A stretch of 64,000 bases of DNA from NCBI GenBank assembly GCA_020650975.1, contig JAIPMN010016480.1:9297-73296 (forward strand), given 5' to 3'. This DNA is from Apostichopus californicus. Its lineage: Eukaryota; Echinodermata; Holothuroidea; Aspidochirotida; Stichopodidae. A model generated the notes under the pieces. That model was not told where the DNA came from and searched no databases. It saw only the letters and a list, made by a program, of their open reading frames with translations. Below, in pieces: positions 12,701-27,700 of the stretch (positions within the stretch are counted from its first letter, which is position 1; each line of letters starts with the position of its first letter). The position numbers and the translations under genes were made by a program.

Positions 12701-15700
12701 TTTGATAAACATGTTATGTTTTTTCTAGTATCCTGTATATACCATTACTGCACTGTTTTTGTATGTCTATGTATATTCGAAATATATTAACTGAACTGAA
12801 CTGAACTTGAAAAACTATATTGAAACCTTTCTAGGATGCTGTTATAAATCACTTCCCAGTGATATCATAGGCAAACATAATCCTAAAGATTTAGAATCAC
12901 TGTAAACGTGCAGCCAGGTTTTGAATGTGCTATACTCTGTAGCCGATATACTCAACCATTTCTATCTTCTGATGGGATAAAATGTTTAAAGTTTTAGAGG
13001 AAATGTCACAGCATGACTTTGTGAGCTGCTATGACATCACAACTTTGATAGACTGACTATAGTGGTCATGTCATCATGGGTTTATTTCAGAGCTTAATAT
13101 GTCTGGATGCTAAATAACAGCATTATACATCAACTTCTTGAACATTTCTGCCCATGCACATCAATCTCAATACAAAGGCTACTTTCTATGAAATTTGCTC
13201 CTGTATGAAATTTGCTCATGTGTTTTGTCTGGTTTATGTTTTCCAATGTTTGTCTTTCATATCTTCAGGTCCCTTCAAGGATTGCCATGACTTTGTAAAT
13301 CCAGATCCATTCTACGATGCCTGCGTACAGGACATGTGCGAAGATCTTGATAACGACGACCTCATATGTCAACACTTTGCTGAGTACGCCAGCGTCTGTA
13401 GGGCTCAGGGAGGAGATCCCGGAGACTGGAGGGAGGAAGAGGGAATATGTCGTAAGTTTGTTTACTTTGATTAGATCTTCGTTAATATAATCTGAATCGA
13501 ATTTCAAAAACTTACGATTAATAATTTCTTACCAGAAACATTCTGTATTTGCTCAATTTCTGTATTTGATTGATACATTTTGCTATGAAAATTCGAAAAT
13601 GTGCAATTCACTAGTTCATTTTATCATACTGTAGTAAAGAGTAATGAGGGGGGGGGGGGCATGAATTATCCACTTCCACTTTGCATGTTATTTTGTCTTG
13701 ATATGGAAAAGAATTTTGGCAACTAGATTTTAGAATAAGATAGATTATTCATTACTTACTAATGGTCATTTGGTGAAAGAATCAAGGGGGGCATGTATCA
13801 TTTTTTTATTTGTATTTACTTTGTGTATTCTCGTTGTAGCTGCAAATTTATATTTTGTTTTGTATATGTGTGTTTTTATGTTTTGTGTTGTGTATTTGTA
13901 TTTTATATTTGTACTTAATTTACTATTTGTCTTTAGTTGCAATTAATTTTCTATTTTTAAATATTTGTATTCTGTTTCTTGTCACTTTTCTTTTGTATAT
14001 TGTCTTTTATATATTTTGTATTTTTATTTTGTATTTTGTATTTCTTCTATCACTTGCAATCTCACTGTGAGAAATACTGGATTGGTTAATAGGTAAAATA
14101 AAAAGTAACAACCGAATATACCAGAAGGTAAATTTACAAATATTTTTTTTCCAGCTTTCACTTGCCCACCTGGCCTAATATATGACAGTTGCTCATTTGA
14201 ATACCCTGCTACATGTGCCAACCGTAATCCTCCCAGCTACCATGAGGGTTGTATCGAAACCTGTAGATGTCCGGATGGATTAATCCTGGACAACGACAGG
14301 TGTGTCGGATCCACAGAGTGTGGATGTGTGCTCAGTAATGGAGAATATCTCTCTGTAAGTTATACAGCTATATTCTAACTTGTTTTTCTTTCTTTGTTTC
14401 AGTATTTATTTTTATTTTTTTTATTTTTTTTCTTTCTTTGTTTCAGTATTTATTTATTTTTGTTTCAGTATTTATTTATTTTTTTTTTCTTTGTTTCAGT
14501 TATAAAGTTATATAATGTAAGCCGACTGTTCTAAATGATTATTATAATTGTCAGAAAAACAGGAAACTTGAAATATTCATAGCTAGATTTATTGCTGAAT
14601 AAGTACTTTGAAATGGTAACAAGCCAACAGCAGGGGCGTTTGTGGTGCATGTCTTGTTCTGATGGGAAGAGGGGGGGTAGAACTTTTTCACTGTGGATAT
14701 TCTTAGCCAGAGGCAACATAATATATTATTCTTGTAGACTATGGCTAAATAGCTCTAATAGCTAATTGACTTGTTTAAGTTTGTAAAATAATTGTGGAGA
14801 GTGTTTGTGGTTAAACTACATGAAAGTAGACACTCCTTTAGTAAATTAAGTAGTTCTTAATACTGTGCTGTGTAGATATCAGTTTGAAATTATTTCAAAA
14901 CTGCAATACTCAACTCCAGATGTGATGTATAAGTATGTAAATCGTATACTAAATCCTAACTAGAAGTGTGATCAACACGGGTCTGTTGAACCATACAATA
15001 CCAATAGTGATACCCAGTCTCACAGTGTGATCAACACAGGTCTGTTGAACCATACACGACCAATGGTTATACCCAGTCTGAGCGGTGGTGATATTTTGGT
15101 ACGTTTTGTATCTGTAGTGCGACTGGTTTCTTAGCAATTCATTTATTTTGGTATTCCACAACAGCAAAGTACATGTACAGAATAATTAATTAATAAATAA
15201 TTATGAAATATAGTTGTAAAAGGAAGCATCTTACAACAAAATTTGACCTTTGACATTTCTGTCGCAGTCTGGTGATACCTACATCAATGATGGTTGTACA
15301 GAGTCATGTGACTGTATGAACGGCCAGCTGACATGTGACCCCATTGCCTGCGGAGACAAAGAAATCTGTACGACCAGGAACGACGAAAGAGGTTGCTACT
15401 GCATGGATGGATTCGAACTCATTGACGGGTTCTGTCAACAAGGTAAACTTATCCACCTTAATCAATAGAAATGTGTACATCAGGGGTTCCCTAACGGGGG
15501 TGCATGAACTCCCAGGGGGTGCGTGAGCCCATCCCAGGGGGTTCGTGAGACGTTTCTGAAAGTCAAAACTAGAGTACTTTTTGTTGAACTAAAATCTGAT
15601 ACATCATATAATTTAGTAATGTACAAAAGTCTTACCTATCAACAAACTCTTTTCGCGTTCCATACGCATATGTTGCCATAGTAGTACCATACCATGCATG

Positions 15701-18700
15701 TGATAAATAACTGAATTATGAAACAGACACAGGCCGCATGACTTTTGTGAAGTTGGTGTACGCATGACAGTATGTCGTGAAGATAAAGATCTGATCTGAT
15801 CTTGAAGTTTCCAAATAAATATTTTTTCATCCCTTATATTTTTTTCATTACAATATTACACAATGTACCTGATTTTTAACGAAGCACTGTGATGCGTATT
15901 ATAGTATAATAATGACTCAGATCGTGTCTCGAAAAGTTGGGGGTTCGTGGAAAACTCTGACATCTACAGGGGGTTCGTGGGGGGATAAAGTCAGGGAAAC
16001 CCTGGTGAAGATGGAGAGAATGCATAGATAAATAGTTGATCTGTAGGAGTTATTGAAAACCAAATTACTTTCAAGCACTGTGTGTTTGTTTTTTTGGGTG
16101 AAATTATTAATGTAATTACCCTGGTTCATTATCCACCATATCCATTCTCATGTTCCTAGTCATGTCACTATAGGGGTTGGATACATACACAGTTTTAAAA
16201 GATATGTGTCTATTCATAGTGTATTTCAGATGGCAGATAGCCTAGAACTTATGTGATAGCAAAAATAACTTCAGCCCCAGAAATATATATGTAAAATATG
16301 CTTCATAATCCATCATAGGACATAAGTGGATATTGGATTTTAGAGAAGAGTTTAAGAGGCAGTCTTGATATTAAGACTATCAGCTGCTGTGTAAAGCACA
16401 TTGAACAACTTCTGTTGGAGTCTGCGCTGTATAAGACTAGTTATTACTAGTATCAAGTAAAGCAAAACACACTTTGTGCTCTTGTGACTTTCTGTAAGAG
16501 ATGTTACCTTACAAGCAGGTTGCCCACATGCAAATGAGCAACCGACAACCAATGAACTTGTAAATACACTACTTATTTACCCCAGGCCTATCTTAATATC
16601 CTCCACTTTATGAGGTCCAGGTGATTTTTAATGAAAAATAGAAATATCATCAAATATTACATTTTTCTTGATACTTCACACAGCTCCAGGTGCATGCATC
16701 ATATGGGGAGATCCCCATTATGTCACCTTTGACGATGTCAGTTACAACTTCCAAGGAGACTGCGAGTACACTCTTGTCAGAGATTGCAGAGAGGAATCAT
16801 CCACGTTCCACCTCATCTCCAACAACGAACGGAACCACCCATCAGACTCCGTCTCTTACCTGAAAGAGCTCCGTCTAGAGTACAATGGGACGGACTACGA
16901 GCTGATAAATAACGGAGATATAAGAATAGACGGCGAGAGTGTAACCCTTCCATTCTACGATGGCGTGGTCGCCATATTCTGGAGCGGAAATGATGTGGTG
17001 AGTTTAATTCTTTATTTTGGTCAGTTACCGTCCCTATCTACCAACAAAAGTACAGATATGCATGAAAGAACTTAAACAGTTTTAGAAATTTTAAGAAAAA
17101 GTAAGATTTAATAGTAAGAAAAGTTACTTATACAATCTGGTTGGGCATCATTTTGGAAAACTTATGCCATCTGTAGTTCATTTGGCACCATCACTTACCA
17201 CTGATGGAGGCCGCCATTTGCTGCATCAGTCCAAAAACTGACCAATTTTGCTATAAATTGTTAAGCACCGCATAGTCGTTCCCTTTAACCGTTTCATAAA
17301 CATAATTTTTTTCAGGATTCTGTAATAATTGTAATTGCACATTTTTTTTGAGGGACAGTGTGAAATTCCTCCATTTTACCAGTGCCAAAAAAGTTGAAGT
17401 TTACAGAATGATTAGATCATCAATTACGAAAAGAATTATTTCAAGATTATTTTAAGCATGTTTAATGTCTCCACTACCTCTAATTCTGTAGATCCTCTCC
17501 ACCGACTTCATGGTCATTATTTACAACAACCAAAACGATGTCAGGATTGAGTTGGCCAACAGCTTCAGAAACAGGACTTGTGGACTCTGTGGCAACTATG
17601 ATGGGGACCAAAGTAATGAATTCATCTTTGAAGATGGAAGATTGGTAAAAAAAAATACTTTTTACTACACTTTTTGAGAATTTTAATTTGTAAATTTTAG
17701 AAACAAGTGTTGCAGGCTGATCTGGTAAATCTGCTTATTTTGAAACAAAGAGCAACTACTCATGCTCAGGTAGGAAGTGATATAAGGGTGATGTTTGAAA
17801 TGATTGGACGATCCTTAAAGCTTTGAGAAATGCAAACAATCTTTATGTTTCATGACCTGACATCATGGCTGTGATCAATATGTTTCAGTATTTACTTCAC
17901 CATGACATCAGAGACCAGAGGGGGGGATTTATTTCTTGACTTAACTGTTATAATTTGGATGGCAGAAAAGACAAAGGAACGAATACTGTTTGTTTAGAAT
18001 TTAAAGAAAGAAACATTAATGGCTTTTTAAAGTGAAGTCCATCCAATGTCCCCAGTGGACATGACATTAACACTGTGCATATAGATGGCAACGAACAATC
18101 ACAAATCTTCACTAATGAACAAATAAGTAACAAATTTCTCCTCTTGCCCATTTGTAGTATTAAAGTTTTAAGTTTGGAATTAAAAACCAGAGTTTTCAAT
18201 ACTCATAACATAATCATGTAATTTACTAAATTGTTCCAAATCTGTGGATTTTAAAAGTCTTTTGATAATGCCTTGCACTTTGTCCCAATTTATCACTTCA
18301 GTTCTTACATCATGTAGGTAGTTTAGATCCTCCTGCAAGCAGGAACTCGCGAAGAAGCCTCATTGGCTTAACAAAGCTGCAAGCTGACCGAAGTCAGTCT
18401 CTTACATTCATATTTAACGTCCATGATTATGAATTGTCAATTTTCAACAACTCTGTAACTGGACGACATACATTAATCTTGGAGTGACTCGAACCGGGGA
18501 CCTTATGATTGGAAGGCACCGGCGTTAACCACTGAGCTAACACTCCTGACATCATTAACATTTACAACAGAACATAATCACCGATTTTATTATCAGCTGT
18601 CTGTTTTATTTCGATCCAGGCCTCCTCTGGTGAAGATTTTGGAAACAGCTGGAGGACTGGAAGTCGTGAATGCATCCCAGATCCAGGCCCACTCGACCCC

Positions 18701-21700
18701 TGTGACCCAGCTTCCCCAACTTACAGTGAAGCTCAGGACCTCTGTGATTATCTTCAAGACCCTTATGGTAACGGGCATCAAACATGTATTTTCATTCATT
18801 ATTTTTTTCGGTGTGGGTGATGGGTGGAGGAGAAATTAGGAAATGAGCAACTATGTTGATGTACGATGCTATTCATACTTCATGAGGTTAATGAAGCTTT
18901 AGTAAAGTTGAGAATGTTTTGGAACCCTAACTTGCACAATTTGACAATTACATTAAATGTGTAAAAATTTCATCATGTATCAAATGTTCAACGTTAAGAT
19001 CAAATATCTCTGTTACAAAAGTGATCGTACGTAACACTACATTTGAAGCCTTTAAAGTTGTAATACATCGTTGTGGTTTGCTATTTCTGTCTTCGGTGTT
19101 GAGGTTGTCAGTCCGCTAGGCCAACTAATCCTTTTCTACTTTGCTCCTTCAAGAATTTTATAATCACAATGTTTTTCTTATTCATATTTGTGCCTTCTCT
19201 TTTCAGGACCATTTGAGAACTGCCTTGATCTGGTTGATCCCACCCCATTCTATGAAGCGTGCCTCTATGACCTCTGTGAGACCCTCCCTGATGATAGCCT
19301 CATCTGTGACAGTCTTACCTCTTACGCTCAAGAATGCAGAGATGCTGGTGGAATTCCTGAGGATTGGAGAGATGTCGTTTCTCAATGTCGTGAGTATTTT
19401 ATCAAACTATCAAGGTCAAGTGACAACTTTGTCTCTATTCTATTATCCTTCCTTTCTGGAGAGTAGACTGGTAGATAAAGCCCAGGAAAAGCAAACAATT
19501 TTTTATTGCAAGCAGTTAATTTGCAACTTACTTTTGATGTCTTTTAGCAAATAGTATTGTTTTGTTGTTTGCTGTTGTTTACTTTTATGATTCACATGTA
19601 TTATGGTTATGTACTGTATGGGAAAGCAAATGACTGAAATTAAGGTTCATTTGGAAGATAAAATATAAAAAATACTAACATTAAAACTAATTGAACATAT
19701 TTCTTAATTAAGATTAGCACAAATACTAAAGAGAAACAGAACCCTTATTGTGATGTAGTTTTACGTTGTCAGTGTTTCAATTTGTAAATCCAAATCTAAC
19801 ACAGTTTACCCATTGTATTGCCTGGCTTCTAATTACTTTCAGGATTTTGAAAAAAATATGTTTAGTAATGTTCATTCTGTCATTGTTGATGGAAGGGATA
19901 TTTTCACTCTGATTTGTAAATTTGGTTCTTTGCTTTGTTGCTTTGCTAACTATGTAGACTTTATCATAAAATAATACCTTAAACTTACAATTATTCAATA
20001 GATATAACTTTTCCTTTGCTTTGATATTGGCTTTTGTCTGAAGACTGAGATTAGAGAAATTTTGCGGGTCTGATCTAGATATAACTATTTCCTCATATGG
20101 TAAAAACTCTATGCAATGTTTCTTAACTATCTAACAAACTTTTCACTTTATTCCTTTCCAAATGATTGGATCAGTTTAAAGATTTAAAAGCATCACCGAT
20201 GGCAACTAGTTGAAGCATAGGAATTGTTTTTAAGTTGCTTGTAGTAAGTTTCTTCTTATGTATGTCCATAGCTCACAATTGTCCCAGCGGTACCGTTTAT
20301 GATTCCTGTGGACCTGCCTGCCCTGCTACCTGTGTGGACCGTGATGGTCCCAGTGACTGCCCCATCGGTAACTGTAAGGAGACCTGTAGGTGCCCTGATG
20401 GTCAGGTACTGGATGGTAACCAATGTGTCTTTACCTACCAATGTGGCTGTCTCTTGGACAATGGACGATATCTTTCTGTAAGTCTCAATTTTAAACAGTG
20501 ACTCTGGTTTATCATATTGAAGCACCATTAATTGTGTTAAACTAATTCACCTCATGTACGTAGTTACATGGTAAACTTCAATTCATCTTACTTAGTTACG
20601 TGTTAAACTCCAATTCATGTTACCACTTACTTGTTGAAGTAAGTATTAAATAGCAAATAACAGACAATTTTTCCTTTTTTTTTTTTTTATAATTCTTTTT
20701 TTTTTTTAATTCTTTTTATTTTAAGTTTATTTTTCAGATACGATTTAAAATTATTACATTTGTATCCATTCTCTGAGAAAATTATGCTTCTTTGTAATCA
20801 TGATATACCTCGGTTTGTTTGCCCATAGTTATGAACTGACATGCAAAACTTTCATACTTACAGCCCGGCGAAGATTACACATACCCAGACTGCAGTCGTC
20901 ATTGTACTTGCAACAACGGTAATGCAAACTGTATCGCATCCTCATGCCACCCTGATGCTGAATGTGGAATCAAGAACGGAGTAAGAGATTGCTACTGTGA
21001 TGATGGATACACGGGAGACGGACAGACTTGTACTGACGGTGAGTATTCATCAGTTAAAACAATGGTTACTTGTTTACTTTAATTAGTTTTAATTTAGTCA
21101 ATGGTAAGGGTTAGAAAAGTGGCACAGTATGTTTAGGTGAAACCCTATCTTTTTTTTTATTATGATTATGGATAAACACAGCCATGTGAATATGGTATGA
21201 AAAGCAAGACTATTATGACATATGTAGAGATTAATCCATAAAATATCATTGTGAATGAGTAATTGAAGAAGCAAAGTATCATAGTATTTAAATGAAACAA
21301 ATCACTAAGTTAAGCTTTTACTTTTAATTATGAATGAACTTTGATTTTGAGATTCAAGATAAGAAAGTTAAAGGTCAATAATGATTAGTGGAAGTTTTAT
21401 GTCCTACTGTTATTTCTTTTTGCATTATGAAAAGTTGTTTAGGCGACATGGTGAAATATGCTCTGCTCATCAAATTTAAAAAGGGTTAATAAGTTTCTTA
21501 GCATTTTTATTTACACATTAAATAGTATCACTGTGTAATAATGTTAGTAGACTTTTCTCAGCCTTTGCACACATTTCTTTTGCATTGAGTTCAATTTTTT
21601 AGTTTTTATTTTAATCAAACTTTGTGTTTAAATTTGCCCCACTTTTTTTGTGTGTGTTCAGCCCCTGGTATCTGTTACATCTGGGGTGACCCTCACTACC

Positions 21701-24700
21701 AGACCTTTGATGGTCATAATTATGACTTCCAAGGAGGATGTGATTACACCTTAGTGAGAGATTGTCTGGATGAAACATTCCATCTGGTGGCTAAACACAA
21801 GAAAGAGAAACATGGCAAACACAGCACAGAGATGAAGGAATTGTTATTTTACTACGACGACAAAGAATACAAACTGAAGGATTCTAAGAAGGTCTACATC
21901 AACGGTCACAGCGTGAAACTACCCTACGACGGACCAGAGGGAGTGCATATAGAGAAACTTCACTCCAGATTGGTAAGTTAAGATTCGTAAATTAGATTCG
22001 TAAATTAGATTCGTAAATTAACGGTCGGTGAGATGGATTTGGCAGGATGTCTACGGAGGTGAGCAGGAGCTCTCTGCATAAATAAGGATGCCCAATGTTA
22101 GTGAAAGCACGATTTTGAGGAAGTTTTTTGGGGGAAATAATTCATTTTCTATGAATAACCTAAGTAATTTATGGAGAAAAAATAATTTGGGGTATCTCAG
22201 AGAAAAAAATATAAAACTGCAATTATGCATAGGACTTAAAAAAGAAAAATTGAAAAACAAAGTACAAAAAAGTTCATGAAGGGCTCAAAGTGAAACTGGC
22301 AATTACCTACAAATTTATGGAGAAAAATAATAATTTAAGTCATCTCAGAGAAAAAAATATGTCACTTTGATTTATGCATAGAACGAAAACAAAGATGAGA
22401 AATGGTGAGAAAAATATAACAAAAGTTCATGAAAACTGACAAGGTTCCAAAAACAAAGTAACACTGATGCTCATTGTATAATCCTATGTGTTCTTTACTG
22501 GAAAGCAACAGGGCATTCTAGTGGTTGTGTGTTATGCTAAATCTTAGGGGTTTTGACATCAGATTCAGTGGGGACTTAAATTCAACTGCTGTTCGTGAAG
22601 GTATGCATCATTATTTCCAGCACTAATGTTACTTTAGGAGTCAAAAATGTTTCTTCAATGAATTTATTTAAGTAACCAAGGATTCATCTGTGGGGTTTTA
22701 TGCTACAACAGGTTTTGACGACTTGGTTTGGTCTGTACATCAACTTTGACAAACACCACGACACCCACGTTGGCGTACCAACCAGCTACAGGAACAACCT
22801 CTGTGGTCTCTGTGGAGACTTTGACGGCTCAGCAGACAACGAGTACACCCTTCCTGATGGAAGCATGGTAAGGGGTGAAATTTATTGAAAGTTATTTATG
22901 TAAATATTGTCAGGAGACTGTTTGCAGCTTGTTTTCTTAACAAACTAAAAATGCATTTCAATGTTGAAAAGTGTTATTTTTCTCTTCTCTAGACTAGTGT
23001 TAAGTTTAACATGTTTGAAGTTGATTTTGTACGGCCCCTTAAAATGCTTTTATTTTGTAAGGTGTTTAAAGCAGGTGTAAGATTTAATGATACAGCATTG
23101 TTGGTTAGTTTGTTTAGTATGTTAAAAAATTGATTGTTGAAATATTTGTACGTATCCTTCTTTTTCACAGACGACTATCGTAGCTGACTTTGGTAACAGC
23201 TGGACGGTGGGTGGTGGCAAGGACTGTGAACCTGACCCTGGCACCGGTGATGAATGTGACAAACACGATGAAAAGGATGCTGAGAAACTCTGTAAAGACA
23301 TCAGCTACAAGAATGGTAAGTCCATTTTAAAGATAAGATATATATTTCTTTAAGACTATGACATTGGCAGTAAGTTTTCATGGTTGTTCTTTTCCAACCG
23401 GTCATTGAAGAAAGTAAGGAGAGTAAAGCATTGGTAACATACCATGGAAAAGTTGATAGCTTTATGCATTCTCTCCATTCCCTTTCCCCCCACCCCCTCT
23501 CTTTCCTCCACCCTATCCCCTTTCCCCCACATCTCCCTCTGTTTGATGCTCTACACAATTTTCTAATACATTCAAATAGTACTGTATATAATAATATAAT
23601 ATTCAAAGTATCACTGCACTATGTATGTGGGAACTCGTTCACCTAGTAAAGCAACGTAATTTCAACAATTTTCATCATTTCTGCTTGTAATTCTTTCAGG
23701 TCCCTTCAAGGCTTGCCATGACTTTGTAAATCCAGATCCATTCTACAATGCCTGCGTACAGGACATGTGCGAAGATCTTGAAAACGACGACCTCATATGT
23801 CAGCACTTTTCTGAGTACGCCAGCGTTTGTAGGGCTCAGGGAGGAGATCCCGGAGACTGGAGGGAGGAAGAGGGAATATGTCGTAAGATTTACAATCTTC
23901 TCACTCATTAGCATAACTTTTGGAAACGTTTTACCAATTGTCTATGACTCATCGCCTCAGGGGATTAAGGATGTCATGGTAGGGGTATGGTTGCTTTATA
24001 TGAGCATGATACAAATGAATGAAATGAAAAAGTTGTAGCAAAGCAAGGAATGCAAACCACAAGATGAGTTCTAATTTAAAAGATTGTGGGTGCAAGACTG
24101 ATGACTGCACTCTCATAACCAAAATATAATCACAAGTATTGTAAATTCCAATTTGTTTTTTAAGTTACGGGGGCATTATTTCTCTGCATGTGTCAGCCCT
24201 CTTGATTTTTGTAATTATATTTTTAATATTTTTTATTATATTATTTTATTTTATTTTTGGCGGGTGGGGCATTATTTCTCTGCGTGTATCAGCCCTCTTG
24301 ATTTTTGTAATTATATTTTTAATATTTTTTTATTTTTTTATTTATTTTTTGAAAATTAAATTGAATAATTTTTCAGCATTTTCTTCATAAAACATTCACC
24401 TTTTTTGTTTTCTTTGTTCTTTCATTTCTTCTTCTATTACAGCTTATGTCTGTCCAGATGGTCTCATCTATGATGACTGCGCCACGATTTGTCCTGCCAC
24501 CTGCGCCAACCCTAACGCTCCCAATGAATGTAACATTAGCTCCTGTGTAGAGACCTGTCGCTGTCCAATCGGTCAGCTTCTTGACATTGACACATGTGTG
24601 GGCGCCCTCAACTGTGGCTGCAGGCTGACCAACGGACAATATGTACAGGTAAAGCCCATTTTTGGTAGCAGATGTTGAGTCACAATTAGTACGGTTGCGC

Positions 24701-27700
24701 TGTGAAATTGTCTTCATGGCCACCTTCTGATTTTGTACAACACAAAAGGTGTTGTTTCAAGAGTTTATTCCACCATGCAGTTAGCTCAAGGTTGCCAGTT
24801 GAGGCCTATTTCTAACCAGCTAATTTCACCACCCCCCCTCCCCCTGCCCCATTCCCCCACCCCTCTTTGGCCGCTCAGTCTAATGGTATGTAATATTCAC
24901 ATGTAACACTCTAACCAAGAGATCTATGTAGCAAAAACGATATTGCTGCTCCTAATTATGTTGGAAGTTACTAACCATATAATCATGTGCAGAAACATAA
25001 AAACTGTTTGGTCCATTCTGTCCCAATGTCATTGCCCAAAAATTTAATGCAACATCTTGTTTTTTGAACGTTTCAAGTTCTTGTGGCAAATATCGGTGTT
25101 TGTGGTGTGATTTTGATAAACACAGGTTAGGTTTTTAAGTCTTACTAAATCTCTTCCTAGTATGATACTATCAGACTAAGTCTAAACTTTAACACAAAAT
25201 ACAATTTTTCTCATGCACATCTAATACGTTTTATGGTTTCTTGTCTCTCATCCTAGTCTGGTGAAACCTTCATCGTTGACGATTGTAGCCAGGAATGTAG
25301 CTGTTGGAGCGGTGCTCTCACCTGTACCAGCTACGGTTGCCACGAGAGTGAAACATGCACAGAGCAGAACGACATCCGTGGATGTTACTGTCCAGCAGGA
25401 TATGAATGGATGCATGGACAATGTCTACAAGGTCAGAACAGATTGATTTATTGATATCTCTTTAGGGTTTATACATCATAGATAAGGAATAAATTAGGTA
25501 GAGTTCTTAAAAATAACAGGTCATTCTGCCAGAGATTCAAACGAAAAAGAAGGAACGAAGTCTTTCTAAAGGAACACCTGCATCTGTGTTAAACTTGCCA
25601 ATTAAATGAGGATGGTTAAAGGCAAATTTGTGTCCTTTATAACATCCCATTTCTAAATTTGACTCTTTCCCCATGACGTTGTCATATAATGATTGTTTTT
25701 AACATCTTTCGTAACCAGCGCCCTCAACCTGTGTAATCTGGGGAGACCCCCATTATGTTACCTTTGATGAAGTGTCCTATGACTTCCAAGGCGACTGCGA
25801 ATACACCTTGGTGAGGGATTGCGATGATCTCTCCGTGACCCCCAGCTTCCATCTAGTCTCCAACAACTACAGGATCAACCCCTCCGACTCCGTCTCCTAC
25901 CTCAGAGAGCTCAGACTGGAGTACAACGGAACAGAGTATGAGCTCCTCTCTGGAGGAGAAGTCAGGGTGAACAGAGTAACGGTGACACCCCCGTACTATG
26001 ATGGTATAGTCAACATTTACTATAGCGGGATCGATGTGGTAAGTGGTGACCATTATACAAGATCGTATCATCCTGTTTTTTGTTTAAAAGCTCATCTCTT
26101 TAAAGGTGACAGAAGTTGTGATAAATGTTAGAGATAGAGTGTTTGCCAGCCTCAAGTCAATTTATTCCAATATGTTAAAACTGTCCTAAGACAATGAAGC
26201 ACATTTCAAGTAACCCATGTACAAAATGCATCACATTTCAAGTACCCTTGTAAGAAATGAATCTCATTTCAAGTACCCTTGTAAGAAATGAATCTCATTT
26301 CAAGTACCCTTGTAAGAAATGAATCACATTTCAAGTAACCCTTGCAAAAAATGAATCACATTTTAAGTATCCCTTGTAAAAAATGAATCACATTTCAAAT
26401 ATGAATATATTCTACGGGTGAATTTTTAATCCCATGTTCATTTCTAATCGTGTCAATTAAAAACTGGTTGTTGTCAAAAGGAAATGTCTCATTTGTGTTG
26501 TGAGTTATTGTTTTAGGATAAAGTACAGAGTCTCTCCTCACCTAATCCGTTTTATAATTGCTTGATTTGATATCCCTCTCAGGTGTTACTCACTGACTTT
26601 GGCCTTTACGTCACCTACAATCTTGTATGGGATGCAAGAATCCAGTTACCGAGGACTTACTTCAACAGAACCTGTGGTTTGTGTGGTAACTATGACGATA
26701 ACAAGGACAATGAGTTATACTCAAGTAGTGGAATGCAGGTGAGAACACAGGATCATTGCTCTTTGTAGCTCAAAAAACAAAAAAACATATTTCTGTCATC
26801 GCCTTCCTTTTTTGTGGAGAATTCTGTCCACAAATGTTTGTTCCTTCCAAAAAACAAATTAATATGCGTTGAAATGAGCCAACTGTATTTATCAGGAGAA
26901 TTATGGAACTTACATCGGGAACTCCTTACCTTCTGGACAAATTACTTATGCATTTTCCCGATAAGTAATTTGTCCAGAAGATAAGTCGTCCCTCGTAAGT
27001 AGCCCCACTTATCAAGCGGGGATCTATTCTCATTTTGTTAAGTATCATATTTGATTTGAGGGGTGAAAATACCTATATTTTCTAAAATGTACAGTTACAT
27101 CATCTCAAAAAAAAAAGAATTTGCTACTTTTTTTGCCCATTGAAAGAGACAACCATTTTCAACCTTCGTGGTAGAGGAAGATGCGGTTAAAGTTCACTTA
27201 ATATTTTTCTCATCCGTCTAGGAAACCCAAACGTTGTGATTTGAAGAAAGTTGATATTTCCACCTTTAAATGATTCTCTATAAATTTTTTTAATATTTAA
27301 TATATTTTATATTTAATATTTCAGCAATCAGCAGCGGACTTTGGAAATAGTTGGCAGACTGGGAATAGAGAATGCATCCCTGATCCAGGACCGCTGGATC
27401 CATGTGACCCAGACTCACCGACCTTCCAACAATCCGAGGCACTCTGCTACTACTTGGTGGATGAATATGGTATGTTGAACTATATGTCATTGAGTTCCTC
27501 TTCCCCCCTCCCATGCACTGGAATCACTTCAGAGTATATTCTGTTGCTTTCTAGATTTAAGAGTTTAGACCTTTCACTGTTGGATGTATAAATTATTGCA
27601 TACATTACTTTTCCTTTTTGAGTACTCTTCTTTTCTTGTGGGGGGGGAGGGTGATGGGGACAGGTGGTTTTACCATACCTTCTGGTTAATTATTTTTCCC

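Noticed and set aside
18481-18548. A functional tRNA gene on the minus strand
   Set aside because: A and B boxes are good but the stems and a terminator are not convincing, and a SINE-like body follows.
26200-26402. CRISPR-like regular repeats
   Set aside because: Units are contiguous without unique spacers and lie in an animal intron; this is a minisatellite. The same applies to 42249-42646 and 62609-63493.
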